Source: Anaerolinea thermophila (lineage in GTDB: Bacteria; Chloroflexota; Anaerolineae; Anaerolineales; Villigracilaceae). From it: 18,812 nt of DNA. Below are positions 6,792 through 13,961 of the stretch, in pieces. Where the stretch lies: positions 1 to 18,812 of the forward strand of contig DYLB01000017.1 in assembly GCA_020722305.1 (NCBI GenBank), given 5' to 3'. The notes beneath the pieces are model-generated. The model saw nothing but the letters and a program-made list of their open reading frames with translations, was not told where the DNA came from and searched no databases. The stretch's first letter is position 1. Each line of letters opens with the position of its first letter. A program made the translations under genes and the position numbers.

Positions 6792-6811
6792 CCGACGTCT
6801 CCCGACGTCGG
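6792..6811 (+). terminator. Hairpin after ribA, possible terminator
   Basis: CCGACGTC and GACGTCGG form a perfect 8-bp stem with a TCCC loop, 9 nt after the ribA stop. A GC-rich stretch rather than a T-tract follows (the next A/T-rich run is at about 6839), so it may be an RNA-stabilising or repeat-derived hairpin. Confidence 0.35.
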
Positions 6812-6873
6812 GCCGCGCGAGTGTGACGCGCCCTCTACCGAAAAATTTTGAAATGACTTTAGTCCCTTTGGGA

Positions 6874-6926
6874 TTCTCCGTGATTCGTACACGGATTGCG
6901 CGGATTGCACGGATTTTCACGGAGAA
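6874..6926. repeat. Inverted repeat enclosing a 9-bp tandem array
   Basis: TTCTCCGTGA (6874-6883) and TCACGGAGAA (6917-6926) are perfect 10-bp arms. Between them lie CGGATTGCG, CGGATTGCA and CGGATTTTC (6892-6918), a 9-bp period. It lies in the 292-nt gap between ribA and the convergent membrane-protein gene, in which I see no gene. Confidence 0.6.
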
Positions 6927-6967
6927 AACCTAGAAAAATCCATGCTTGTTCCGTGTTTTCTGTGAAA

Positions 6968-6990
6968 CTTGTACTGAGCCTATCGAAGTA
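6968..6990 (+). repeat. TGAGCCTRTCGAA dispersed repeat
   Basis: Core TGAGCCTATCGAA with flanks CTTGTAC and GTA. The copy at 2641-2663 (core TGAGCCTGTCGAA) matches at 18 of 23 positions. Similar words recur between genes in many bacterial genomes. Confidence 0.55.
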
Positions 6991-7074
6991 TCCGTGTACC
7001 AAAAGGTTTTAACCACGCCAATTCCCAATGAACCGTTTTTTTATGACTGGGAGCAAAAGATTCGTTTCGGTTTT

Positions 7075-7425
7075 TCAGCTTTTCGGGGTGGTGTTGCGGG
7101 CCGTGCGGCGCAGGTTCTCTTCGATATCAAGGAAGACCAGCATCATTTTGGCAATCGCCTGCAACGCCACGAAATAGACCACGCCCCGGAAAGGACGTTC
7201 GATGATCATGATAATGTTGGTTGCCAGGTCGGTAAAGCCGAGGCCGTACCAGAATCCGCGCAGGTAGGATAACGCGAAGGTCCCGGCAGCCAGGATCAGG
7301 TCCAGGGCGTAGACGACGACCACCACCCAGGCGGCGATCTCGGCCACTTGCGAGAGCCTGATCACGGTGGATGAGTCGAAGTAAGTCCCCATGAAACGGG
7401 AGCGGTTTTCATTTTGAGTTTCCAT
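7075..7425 (-). CDS. Small membrane protein of unknown function
   Basis: 116 aa with two likely membrane helices, about 29-53 (IAAWVVVVVYALDLILAAG) and 80-99 (FRGVVYFVALQAIAKMMLVF). A soluble N-terminus (METQNENRSRFMGTYFDSST) and a basic C-terminal tail with IEENLRRTAR are seen. The C-terminal pattern of a helix followed by an acidic-Asn-Leu/Arg motif faintly recalls DUF4282 proteins, but I do not regard that as an assignment. Start supported by GGAGGA about 8 nt upstream. It is divergent from glnS and convergent with the riboflavin operon, so it forms its own transcript. No catalytic residues are evident. Confidence 0.7.
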   Translation of the reverse strand: METQNENRSRFMGTYFDSSTVIRLSQVAEIAAWVVVVVYALDLILAAGTFALSYLRGFWYGLGFTDLATNIIMIIERPFRGVVYFVALQAIAKMMLVFLDIEENLRRTARNTTPKS

Positions 7426-7461
7426 TGAGTTCCTCCAGAAATCAGCATCCGAGAGTGTTGC

Positions 7462-7530
7462 TCATTGCGGCATTGCTTTCCTGATTGGACAAGGAGATTG
7501 CTTTGGCGGGAGATCGCCGTCTCGCAATGA
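7462..7530. repeat. Inverted repeat between the membrane-protein gene and glnS
   Basis: TCATTGCG (7462-7469) and CGCAATGA (7523-7530) are 8-bp arms around AAGGAGATTGCTTTGGCGGG and neighbours. The words GAGATTGCTT and CTCGCAATGAC are typical of a dispersed palindromic repeat. It occupies much of the 181-nt divergent intergenic region. Confidence 0.5.
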
Positions 7531-7544
7531 CAATTTCCTGGAAA

Positions 7545-7575
7545 TTGTACTATGGCTGGCTCACTTTGTTATAAT
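7545..7575 (+). promoter_or_regulatory. Probable glnS promoter
   Basis: Consensus TATAAT at 7570-7575 and TTGTAC at 7545-7550 with a 19-bp spacer. Transcription would begin near 7582, giving a leader of about 25 nt before the glnS ATG at 7607. The spacer is slightly long, so the -35 is less certain than the -10. Confidence 0.5.
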
Positions 7576-7606
7576 AGCCCCATCCTTCGCCAGAAAGTGA
7601 CGCCTT

Positions 7607-9298
7607 ATGACCGACGAGACCCCCAAACCGACCGATTTCATCCGCGAAGCCGTAGCCGAAGACCTGCGCACGGGACGCTTCCAAAGCGTCCGCACCCGGC
7701 TGCCCCCCGAACCGAACGGCTATCTGCACATCGGCCACGCCAAAGCCTTCCTGATAGATTACCTGGTTGCCAAAGAATTCGGCGGCGCGCTCGACCTGCG
7801 CTTCGACGACACCAACCCCGCCAAAGAAGAGACCGAGTTCGTCGAAGCCATCATGGAAGACGCCCGCTGGCTGGGGATCGAATGGGAGAAGGTCATCTAC
7901 TCGTCCGATTTCTTCGAGCTGCTCTACGAGTGGGCGGTCGAACTGGTCAAGAAGGGCAAAGCCTACGTGGACGACCAGTCGCCGGAGGAAGTCAGCCGGA
8001 ACCGGGGCACGCTGACCGAGCCGGGCGTCGAAAGCCCTTATCGTAACCGGTCGGTCGAGGAAAACCTGGACCTGCTGGAGCGGATGAAGAACGGCGAATT
8101 CCCCGACGGGTCCCGCGTGCTGCGGGCCAAGATAGACATGGCCCACGGCAACATGAACATGCGCGACCCGATCATGTACCGCATCATCCACGAGCCGCCG
8201 CACCACCGCACCGGGCGCAAATGGTGCATCTACCCGATGTACGACTGGGCGCAGGGTCAGAACGACGCCATGCACGGCGTAACCCATTCGCTCTGCTCGC
8301 TCGAATACCTGGACCACCGCCCGCTGTACGAGTGGTTCCTGGAAGCGCTGGAAATCCCGAATCCGCCCCGCCAGATCGAGTTCGCCCGCCTGAACCTGAA
8401 CTACACTGTGCTGAGCAAGCGCCACCTGCGCCGCCTGGTCGAAGAGGGCCTGGTCAGCGGCTGGGACGACCCGCGCATGCCCACCCTGCGCGGCATGCGC
8501 CGCCGTGGCTACACGCCCGAAGCCATCCTGGATTTCAACGAGCGCACCGGCGTCTCGAAGTCCGGCGTGATCAATTCGGGCATGATGGCCGACCTGGCCC
8601 TGCTCGAAGCCTGCGTGCGAGACGACCTGAACCGGCGCGCCGAGCGCCGGATGGCCGTGCTCAAACCGCTCAAACTGGTGATTGACAACTACCCCGACGG
8701 CCTGGTCGAGGAACTCGAGGCGGTCAACAACCCCGAAGACGAAGCGGCCGGGACCCGGAGTCTGCCCTTCGCCAAAGAGCTTTACATCGAAGCCGACGAT
8801 TTTGCCGAAGCGCCGCCGCCAAAATATTACCGGCTCTACCCCGGCAACGAGGTCCGGCTGCGTTACGCCTATTTCGTGACCTGCACCGGTGTGGACAAGG
8901 ATGCCGACGGCAACGTGACCGCGGTCCATTGCACCTACGACCCGTCCACCCGGGGCGGCGACGCCCCCGACGGACGCAAGGTCAAATCCACGATCCACTG
9001 GGTCTCGGCGAAACACGCCGTACAGGCTGAAATCCGCCTTTACGACCGGCTCTTCACCGACGAAAATCCCGACAGCGATAACTTCAAGGAATATATCAAC
9101 CCCAACTCGCTCCAGGTGCTGACCGGCTGCATGCTCGAACCGACCCTGGCCGAGGCCCGTCCCGGCGAGCGCTTCCAATTCGAGCGCCAGGGCTACTTCT
9201 GCGCCGACCCCGACAGTGCTCCCGGCAAACCGGTCTTCAACCGCACGGTGGCTTTGCGGGATACCTGGGCCAAGATCGCCCAGAAGCAAGGGAAGTAA
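7607..9298 (+). CDS. glnS: Glutaminyl-tRNA synthetase
   Basis: 563 aa class I synthetase that charges tRNA-Gln with glutamine in the cytoplasm. Class I motifs: PPEPNGYLHIGHAK (33-46, HIGH at 41-44) and VLSKR (268-272, the GlnS form of KMSKS). RFDDTNP (65-71) and the FPDGSRVLRAKIDM stretch (166-179) are the GlnRS forms of the family blocks, distinguishing it from GluRS. The C-terminal beta-barrel anticodon-binding domains span about 340-563. Length matches bacterial GlnS. The start is the first ATG of the conserved frame; only weak Shine-Dalgarno complementarity is seen. Presence of GlnS means tRNA-Gln can be charged directly instead of only by GatCAB transamidation. It faces gltX tail-to-tail, 104 bp apart. 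Confidence 0.97.
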   Translation: MTDETPKPTDFIREAVAEDLRTGRFQSVRTRLPPEPNGYLHIGHAKAFLIDYLVAKEFGGALDLRFDDTNPAKEETEFVEAIMEDARWLGIEWEKVIYSSDFFELLYEWAVELVKKGKAYVDDQSPEEVSRNRGTLTEPGVESPYRNRSVEENLDLLERMKNGEFPDGSRVLRAKIDMAHGNMNMRDPIMYRIIHEPPHHRTGRKWCIYPMYDWAQGQNDAMHGVTHSLCSLEYLDHRPLYEWFLEALEIPNPPRQIEFARLNLNYTVLSKRHLRRLVEEGLVSGWDDPRMPTLRGMRRRGYTPEAILDFNERTGVSKSGVINSGMMADLALLEACVRDDLNRRAERRMAVLKPLKLVIDNYPDGLVEELEAVNNPEDEAAGTRSLPFAKELYIEADDFAEAPPPKYYRLYPGNEVRLRYAYFVTCTGVDKDADGNVTAVHCTYDPSTRGGDAPDGRKVKSTIHWVSAKHAVQAEIRLYDRLFTDENPDSDNFKEYINPNSLQVLTGCMLEPTLAEARPGERFQFERQGYFCADPDSAPGKPVFNRTVALRDTWAKIAQKQGK

Positions 9299-9402
9299 GT
9301 ATCCTCTCAAAAAGAAGGGGAAACGTCCCGCGAAGTACCCGCAGGGGGTCGAGTGTATCGGGACCAGGGTGAAGGTTTCTTCAAAAAACCTGGTTGAGCC
9401 GC

Positions 9403-10890
9403 TCAAACGAGCTGATCGAGCAAAGCGGCCGCCTTCTCCAGCCTCTCGATCACCTTCGCCTTGCCAATCACTTCCATACTCTCGAACAGCGGCGGACTGA
9501 CCCGCTGGCCGGTAATGGCAACCCGCAGGATGCCGAAGACCTGCCCGGCGCTGTAGCCGGTCTCTTCGACCAGGGCGCGCAGCGGCGGCTCGGCGGTTTC
9601 GGGCGATATTGATTCCGCAGCTGAGAGAATCTCAAGGGCGCGGCGGGCTACCTCGGCAGATTGGGCCGCGCTCAGTCCCTTGGCAACCAGGTCCTGCGGA
9701 TCTGGGTTGACGGTTTCCTGGAAAAAGAACCCGCCAAAGGGGATACAGTCGTCTAGCGTGACCAGTCGTTCACGGATCAGCGGCGTAACCCTCAGCAGGG
9801 TATCGTCGTCCACCGCGTAACCGGCTTCCACGAAGAAGGGCTTGATCCGGCGGGCCAGTTCCTCCACCGGCAGGCGGCGGATGTGCGTCCCGTTGAAGTG
9901 GTCGAGTTTGTTGAAATTGATCGCCGCCGGGGAGGGGGTCAGTTTCTCGACATCGAAGCGCTCGATCATTTCGTCCAGGCTCATCACGTCGTCTTCGGCC
10001 ACGCCCCAGCCCATCAGTGCGATCCAGTTGAGTACGCCTTCGGGGGTGTATCCTAATCCTTCCATATCTTTGACGAAGATCGAATAGCCGTCGGTGACGG
10101 CCTGGGCGGCCTCACGCTTGCTCATCTTGCCTTTGCCGCTCGGCTTGAGGAACACCGACAGATGCACCCAGACCGGCTCTTCCCAGCCGAAGGCGCGCAC
10201 CACATTGACGTGCAGCGGGAAGGTCGGCAGCCACTCGGAGCCGCGCAGGACGTGGGTAATGTCCATCAGGTGGTCATCCACCATCGCAGCCAGGTGATAA
10301 GTCGGCAAGCCGTCGGACTTGAGCAGGACGGCATCGTCGAGGTAGCGGTTTTCGGTGACAATCTCGCCGCGCAGCAAGTCGCGGGCCACGGTCACGCCCT
10401 CATAGGGCATCTTGAAGCGGATGACGTACTTCTCGCCGTCCGCAATCCGGCGGGCGGCCTCCTGCGGCGACAGGCGGCGGCAGGTGCCATCGTAACGCGG
10501 GGTTTCCTTGCGTTTCTGCTGCTCCTGGCGGACGGCGCTCAACCTCTCCGGAGTGCAGAAGCAGGGAAAAGCTGCGCCCTTGTCCACCAGGAGCTGGGCG
10601 TGTTCGGCGTAGATTTGGCGGCGTTCGGTCTGGCGGTAGGGTCCGTACGGGCCGCCGTAACCAGGCCCTTCGTCCGGCTCGAGGCCGAGCCATTTCAGGC
10701 TGGCGATGATCTCCTCCTCGGAACCGGGCACGAAGCGTTTGCGGTCGGTGTCCTCGATCCGCAAGACGAACTGCCCGCCAGTCTTTTTTGCCAGCAGGTA
10801 ATCGAACAGGGCGGTGCGGGCCGAACCGAGGTGGAAACGCCCGGTCGGCGAGGGGGCCATGCGGGTGCGGGCGGGTTTGAGGTGGGTCAT
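9403..10890 (-). CDS. gltX: Glutamyl-tRNA synthetase
   Basis: 495 aa class I synthetase that attaches glutamate to tRNA-Glu. RMAPSPTGRFHLGSART (10-26) holds the HIGH-equivalent HLGS; RIEDTDR (44-50) and GKGKMSKRE (252-260, KMSKR at 255-259) follow. The C-terminal all-helical anticodon-binding domain covers about 320-495. CFCTPERL (110-117) is the usual GluRS zinc-region variant with few cysteines. GGAG lies about 7 nt upstream of the ATG at 10890. It is 45 nt downstream of rodA on the same strand, so it is probably the last gene of the min-rodA transcript. With a true GlnS present, this enzyme need only be discriminating. Confidence 0.96.
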   Translation of the reverse strand: MTHLKPARTRMAPSPTGRFHLGSARTALFDYLLAKKTGGQFVLRIEDTDRKRFVPGSEEEIIASLKWLGLEPDEGPGYGGPYGPYRQTERRQIYAEHAQLLVDKGAAFPCFCTPERLSAVRQEQQKRKETPRYDGTCRRLSPQEAARRIADGEKYVIRFKMPYEGVTVARDLLRGEIVTENRYLDDAVLLKSDGLPTYHLAAMVDDHLMDITHVLRGSEWLPTFPLHVNVVRAFGWEEPVWVHLSVFLKPSGKGKMSKREAAQAVTDGYSIFVKDMEGLGYTPEGVLNWIALMGWGVAEDDVMSLDEMIERFDVEKLTPSPAAINFNKLDHFNGTHIRRLPVEELARRIKPFFVEAGYAVDDDTLLRVTPLIRERLVTLDDCIPFGGFFFQETVNPDPQDLVAKGLSAAQSAEVARRALEILSAAESISPETAEPPLRALVEETGYSAGQVFGILRVAITGQRVSPPLFESMEVIGKAKVIERLEKAAALLDQLV

Positions 10891-10935
10891 GGATTCTCCA
10901 AAATATTTAGACGCGGAGGGTGCGCGGCGTCAAAG

Positions 10936-12060
10936 CTAAAATTCCAGCGCCTTGTGGCGCATGATCACGCTTTCGACCAGGCCGATGGCAATCAGGTTGG
11001 CCACCAGTGAACTGCCGCCATAGCTCAGGAAGGGTAGGGTCAGGCCGGTGGCGGGCAGCATGTTCAGGTTGACGCCGATGTTGACCGCCGCCTGGAAGGA
11101 GATCAACGTGGCGACGCCGTAGGCGATGAACGCGCCGAACGTGTCCTGGGCAATGCGGGCGGCGTAGAGGCAGCGCCAGACGATGAACAGGATCAGCAGG
11201 ATGACCAGCAGCGCCCCGACCAGCCCGAACTCATGGGCCGTGGCAGAAAAGATGAAGTCGGACCAGCGCACCTTGAGAAAGCGGTTCTGGACCTGTGAGC
11301 CGAGTCCGTACCCCTGGCCGAACAGCCCGCCTGAGCCAATGGCAATCGCCGCCTGTTCGATGTTGTAGGTATCGCCGTAACTGGCATCTTCGGGCGGCGA
11401 CAGGAAGGTCGTCACCCGGTCCATCTGGTACTTCTGGATGATCCCGCGTTCGATCAGGATCGGGAACGCCACCGCCAGCAGGATGGCCCCGATCAGGGCG
11501 TAGGCCAGCAAATGCTTGACCGGCACACCCGCCAGCCACAACAGAGCAAACCACAGCACCAGAGTCACAATGGAAGTGCTCAGGTTGGGCTGCAGAATGA
11601 TCCAGGTGGTGATGCCCATCGTCAGCAAGAAGCTGCGGATGGTCCACTTGGGGTCGTTCATCTGGTGCAGGTGGCGGGCGAAGAAATAAGCCAGCACCAG
11701 GATCAAGACCACTTTGGCAAATTCGGAGGGCTGGATGAAGACCAGTGTGGTCTGGAACCAGCGGGCCGAGCCGAAGAGCGCGCCACCGATGATGTTCAGT
11801 GCCACAAGAACGATGATGATGCCCAGGTACAGGCCGCGGTTGACCGCCGCCCACAGGTGGTAGTCTATGGCCGCCATAGCCAGCATCACCACCAAACCGG
11901 CGATGGCAAATATGATCTGTCGTTGGACGAGGGGGGTGGTTTCGGTCAGTTCGATGTTCCCGGCCACCGCCGAGCGGATCATGATGACCCCGAAAATGAC
12001 CAGGATCACCACGGCGCCCAGCAGCCAGAAATCGAAATGCCGCCAGACTTGACTACGCAT
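10936..12060 (-). CDS. rodA: SEDS peptidoglycan glycosyltransferase RodA
   Basis: 374 aa multi-pass membrane protein (about 10 helices) of the SEDS family. It polymerises lipid II into glycan strands in the elongasome together with PBP2. Visible motifs: SARWFQ (98-103, conserved Trp), FIQPSEFAK (108-116), RWSDFIFSATAHEFG (265-279, D268 the predicted catalytic acid) and TGLTLPFLSYGGSS (338-351). The assignment to RodA rather than FtsW rests on the mre/mrdA/min neighbourhood. The start is 3 nt after the minE stop with GGGA upstream, so translation is probably coupled. Confidence 0.93.
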   Translation of the reverse strand: MRSQVWRHFDFWLLGAVVILVIFGVIMIRSAVAGNIELTETTPLVQRQIIFAIAGLVVMLAMAAIDYHLWAAVNRGLYLGIIIVLVALNIIGGALFGSARWFQTTLVFIQPSEFAKVVLILVLAYFFARHLHQMNDPKWTIRSFLLTMGITTWIILQPNLSTSIVTLVLWFALLWLAGVPVKHLLAYALIGAILLAVAFPILIERGIIQKYQMDRVTTFLSPPEDASYGDTYNIEQAAIAIGSGGLFGQGYGLGSQVQNRFLKVRWSDFIFSATAHEFGLVGALLVILLILFIVWRCLYAARIAQDTFGAFIAYGVATLISFQAAVNIGVNLNMLPATGLTLPFLSYGGSSLVANLIAIGLVESVIMRHKALEF

Positions 12061-12063
12061 ACG

Positions 12064-12327
12064 CTATCCCGACCGGCGCCTCGATACGCTCCGCAAGGGG
12101 ATGTCGGCGATCAGGCGCTGGGCGCGGCCGTCGCGCTCCAAGGCGATGTGAACCGCGGCCGGGTCAATCTCAACGTGCCGCGAAATGGTCGTCAAGAGAT
12201 CGTCCTTCAACGCTTCCAGCACGGCGGGCGTGATGTCGGTCCGGTCGTGGACCAGGACCAGTTGCAGGCGCTCTTTGGCGCTATCGGCGCTTCGTTTGCG
12301 GCCCCTGAGACGTTCGAAAAAGCTCAT
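12064..12327 (-). CDS. minE: Cell division topological specificity factor MinE
   Basis: 87 aa. MSFFERLRG (1-9) is the membrane-targeting amphipathic start. AKERLQLVLVHDR (17-29) is the MinD-contact segment. VLEALKDDLLTTISRHVEID and the following ALERDG-IADIP strands form the dimerising topological domain. MinE stimulates MinD ATPase and keeps MinC off mid-cell. I chose the ATG at 12327: GGAGGAAG lies just upstream, and the 24 residues of the longer open frame (to 12399) overlap minD and are not family-like. The start is 1 nt after the minD stop (TGATATG). Confidence 0.93.
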   Translation of the reverse strand: MSFFERLRGRKRSADSAKERLQLVLVHDRTDITPAVLEALKDDLLTTISRHVEIDPAAVHIALERDGRAQRLIADIPLRSVSRRRSG

Positions 12328-12328
12328 A

Positions 12329-13117
12329 TCACTTCCTCCCCGCGAACAGGCGCTGCCAAAGATTACCCTGGTCATCCAGGGCCATGAAGGGCACATCAAC
12401 GCCCTTTAGTCGTTGGGCGATATTGCGGAAGGCCTGCCCGGCCCGGCTCTTTGGGTCGAGGGCCACCGGCGTACCCCGGTTGGCGGCCACGATCACATCA
12501 TCATCCTCCGGGACGATCCCGATCACTTTCACGGCCAGCAGGTCCACCACGTCGTCTGCGGAGAGCATGTCGTGGCGTTTGACCATGGCCGGGTTGAGGC
12601 GGTTGATGACCAGGGAAGGCGTGTCCTTCTCTTCGGCTTCCAAAATGCCGATTACCCGGTCGGCATCCCGCACCGCCGAGACCTCCGGATTGGTCACCAC
12701 CACCACCCGGTCTGCCGGGGCGATGGCGTTCTTGAAGCCGCGCTCGATCCCGGCCGGGGAGTCGATCAGGATCCAATCGTACTCGCCGCGCAGCTCGTCG
12801 CACAGGCGCACCATGTCGCTGGGCGAGACCGCGCTCTTGTCACGCGTCTGGGCTGCCGGGATAAGGTAAAGCTCCGGCAGGTGTTTGTCGCGGATCATGG
12901 CCTGGCGCAGGCGGCAGCGGCCTTCGACCACGTCCACCAGGTCGTAGACGATCCGGTTTTCGAGGCCCATGATCACATCCAGGTTGCGCAGGCCGATGTC
13001 GCCGTCAATGCAAACCACTTTCTCGCCGGCGGCCGCCAGGGCCACGGCCAGGTTTGCCACCGCGGTAGTTTTTCCAACCCCGCCTTTTCCAGAACCAATC
13101 GTAAGCACAGTTGACAT
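12329..13117 (-). CDS. minD: Septum site-determining ATPase MinD
   Basis: 262 aa ParA/MinD-family ATPase that carries MinC to the membrane. The deviant Walker A motif SGKGGVGKT is at 9-17 (signature K11 and K16). VVCIDGDIGLRNLDVIMG carries the switch I region and LIDSPAGIE the switch II/Walker B region. The C-terminal NLWQRLFAGRK is the amphipathic membrane-targeting helix. ATG at 13117 is preferred over the in-frame GTG at 13123 because AGGG sits at a proper distance from the ATG and nearly abuts the GTG. Gap of 10 nt from minC. Confidence 0.95.
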   Translation of the reverse strand: MSTVLTIGSGKGGVGKTTAVANLAVALAAAGEKVVCIDGDIGLRNLDVIMGLENRIVYDLVDVVEGRCRLRQAMIRDKHLPELYLIPAAQTRDKSAVSPSDMVRLCDELRGEYDWILIDSPAGIERGFKNAIAPADRVVVVTNPEVSAVRDADRVIGILEAEEKDTPSLVINRLNPAMVKRHDMLSADDVVDLLAVKVIGIVPEDDDVIVAANRGTPVALDPKSRAGQAFRNIAQRLKGVDVPFMALDDQGNLWQRLFAGRK

Positions 13118-13127
13118 TGTCACATCC

Positions 13128-13811
13128 CTAATGTTTATCCGGGTGCCAGGGCTCGGCCACGAGCTGGCCGTCCTTCAAGCGGACGATTTCTGGCACGGGG
13201 GTCTTGCGCTGCTTGGGAGCCAGGGCGATCTCGCCCGCGATCCGCAACTGCTGGGGCGAAAGGTCGAGAGCGCAGACCGACGCAGCGGCATTCCCCTCGG
13301 CCCCGGCATGGACCATACCCCGCAGCCGTCCCCAGACGATCACGCTTCCTCCGGCGACAATCTCCGCCCCGGGGTTGACGTCACCCAAAACGACGATGTG
13401 GCCGGGATATTCGACGCGCATCCCGGAGCGCAAGGTTTTGTCCACCCACAGGGCTTTATCCGCTTCGACAGTTTCCAGCGGAGCGCGCGGGACTTCGGGC
13501 GTGGGCCGGGCCAGACGCGTCGCCAACCCGAGCAGTTGAGCCGTCTTCTCGGTGGACGGGGAGTCGCTCAGGACGGCCCAGAGAGCCACCCCCTGCTCCG
13601 AGAGCGCGTCCCGCAGCTCCGACACATCCGACACGTGGAGCGCCTGCGGGCCGACGTCCAGCGCCAGCCGCGCTCCCCGGAAGAAGGATTCCCGCTCCTG
13701 AATCTGGTTCAACAAAAGACCGCGCAACTCCTCCCAGCGGCCATCTGGAAGGGTCACCAGCAGGCTGTCACGCAATCCTTTAATCTTGAGCGTAAGTGGC
13801 GAGGCGCTCAT
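13128..13811 (-). CDS. minC: Septum site-determining protein MinC
   Basis: 227 aa FtsZ-polymerisation inhibitor. The N-terminal domain (about 1-100) is the divergent FtsZ-interacting part. The C-terminal beta-helix (about 115-215) carries the diagnostic run RSGMRVEYPGHIVVLGDVNP, then GAEIVAGGSVIVWGRLRGMV, then HAGAEG. A short tail to 227 follows. It is the first gene of the minCDE-rodA-gltX unit. GGGAAG lies about 8 nt upstream of the ATG. A TATAAT with extended -10 at 13894-13899 would start transcription some 75 nt upstream of the start codon. Confidence 0.93.
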   Translation of the reverse strand: MSASPLTLKIKGLRDSLLVTLPDGRWEELRGLLLNQIQERESFFRGARLALDVGPQALHVSDVSELRDALSEQGVALWAVLSDSPSTEKTAQLLGLATRLARPTPEVPRAPLETVEADKALWVDKTLRSGMRVEYPGHIVVLGDVNPGAEIVAGGSVIVWGRLRGMVHAGAEGNAAASVCALDLSPQQLRIAGEIALAPKQRKTPVPEIVRLKDGQLVAEPWHPDKH

Positions 13812-13865
13812 GCACTGAACTTCCCGAAGATCACTATCCGCAAATTCCTGTGAAGAGATTAAGCT

Positions 13866-13888
13866 CCGGCGGCGCAGAACGCCGCCGG
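13866..13888 (-). promoter_or_regulatory. Hairpin at the predicted 5' end of the minC message
   Basis: CCGGCGGCG and CGCCGCCGG form a perfect 9-bp stem with a 5-nt loop. It lies directly downstream of the minC -10 element, so it would sit at or just after +1. It also lies 74 nt past the mrdA stop, where it could act as an mrdA 3'-end structure; no T-tract follows on either strand. Confidence 0.5.
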
Positions 13889-13893
13889 GCTGA

Positions 13894-13899
13894 ATTATA
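13894..13899 (-). promoter_or_regulatory. Extended -10 of the min-operon promoter
   Basis: Read on the minus strand, TGCTATAAT is a consensus extended -10 (TGN-TATAAT). No good -35 is seen 16-19 bp upstream, as is common with extended -10 promoters. Confidence 0.45.
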
Positions 13900-13961
13900 G
13901 CATGTTCCCGCAGCGGGTTTCACTGCGAAATCATTGCGCTGCCTTCATTACACGAAAGGAC

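Noticed and set aside
6892..6918. Three 9-bp tandem units considered as a CRISPR-like or iteron array
   Set aside because: No spacers, too few units, no cas or replication genes nearby; better explained as a dispersed repeat.
5895..6920. Minus-strand frame covering ribA (341 codons)
   Set aside because: Antisense to a clear GTP cyclohydrolase II with zinc and catalytic motifs; composition is that of a shadow frame.
9363..9394. ACCAGG/CCTGGT and AGGTTT/AAACCT stems between glnS and gltX as a bidirectional terminator
   Set aside because: The stems are 6 bp, mutually exclusive and not followed by a T-tract on either strand.
7550..9406. Long minus-strand frame opposite glnS (618 codons)
   Set aside because: Antisense shadow of a strongly conserved glnS in GC-rich DNA; its translation is low-complexity Val/Gly/Asp-rich and shows no motif.
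12328..12399. N-terminally extended MinE
   Set aside because: The extra 24 residues overlap minD and precede an excellent Shine-Dalgarno and the canonical MSFFERL start.
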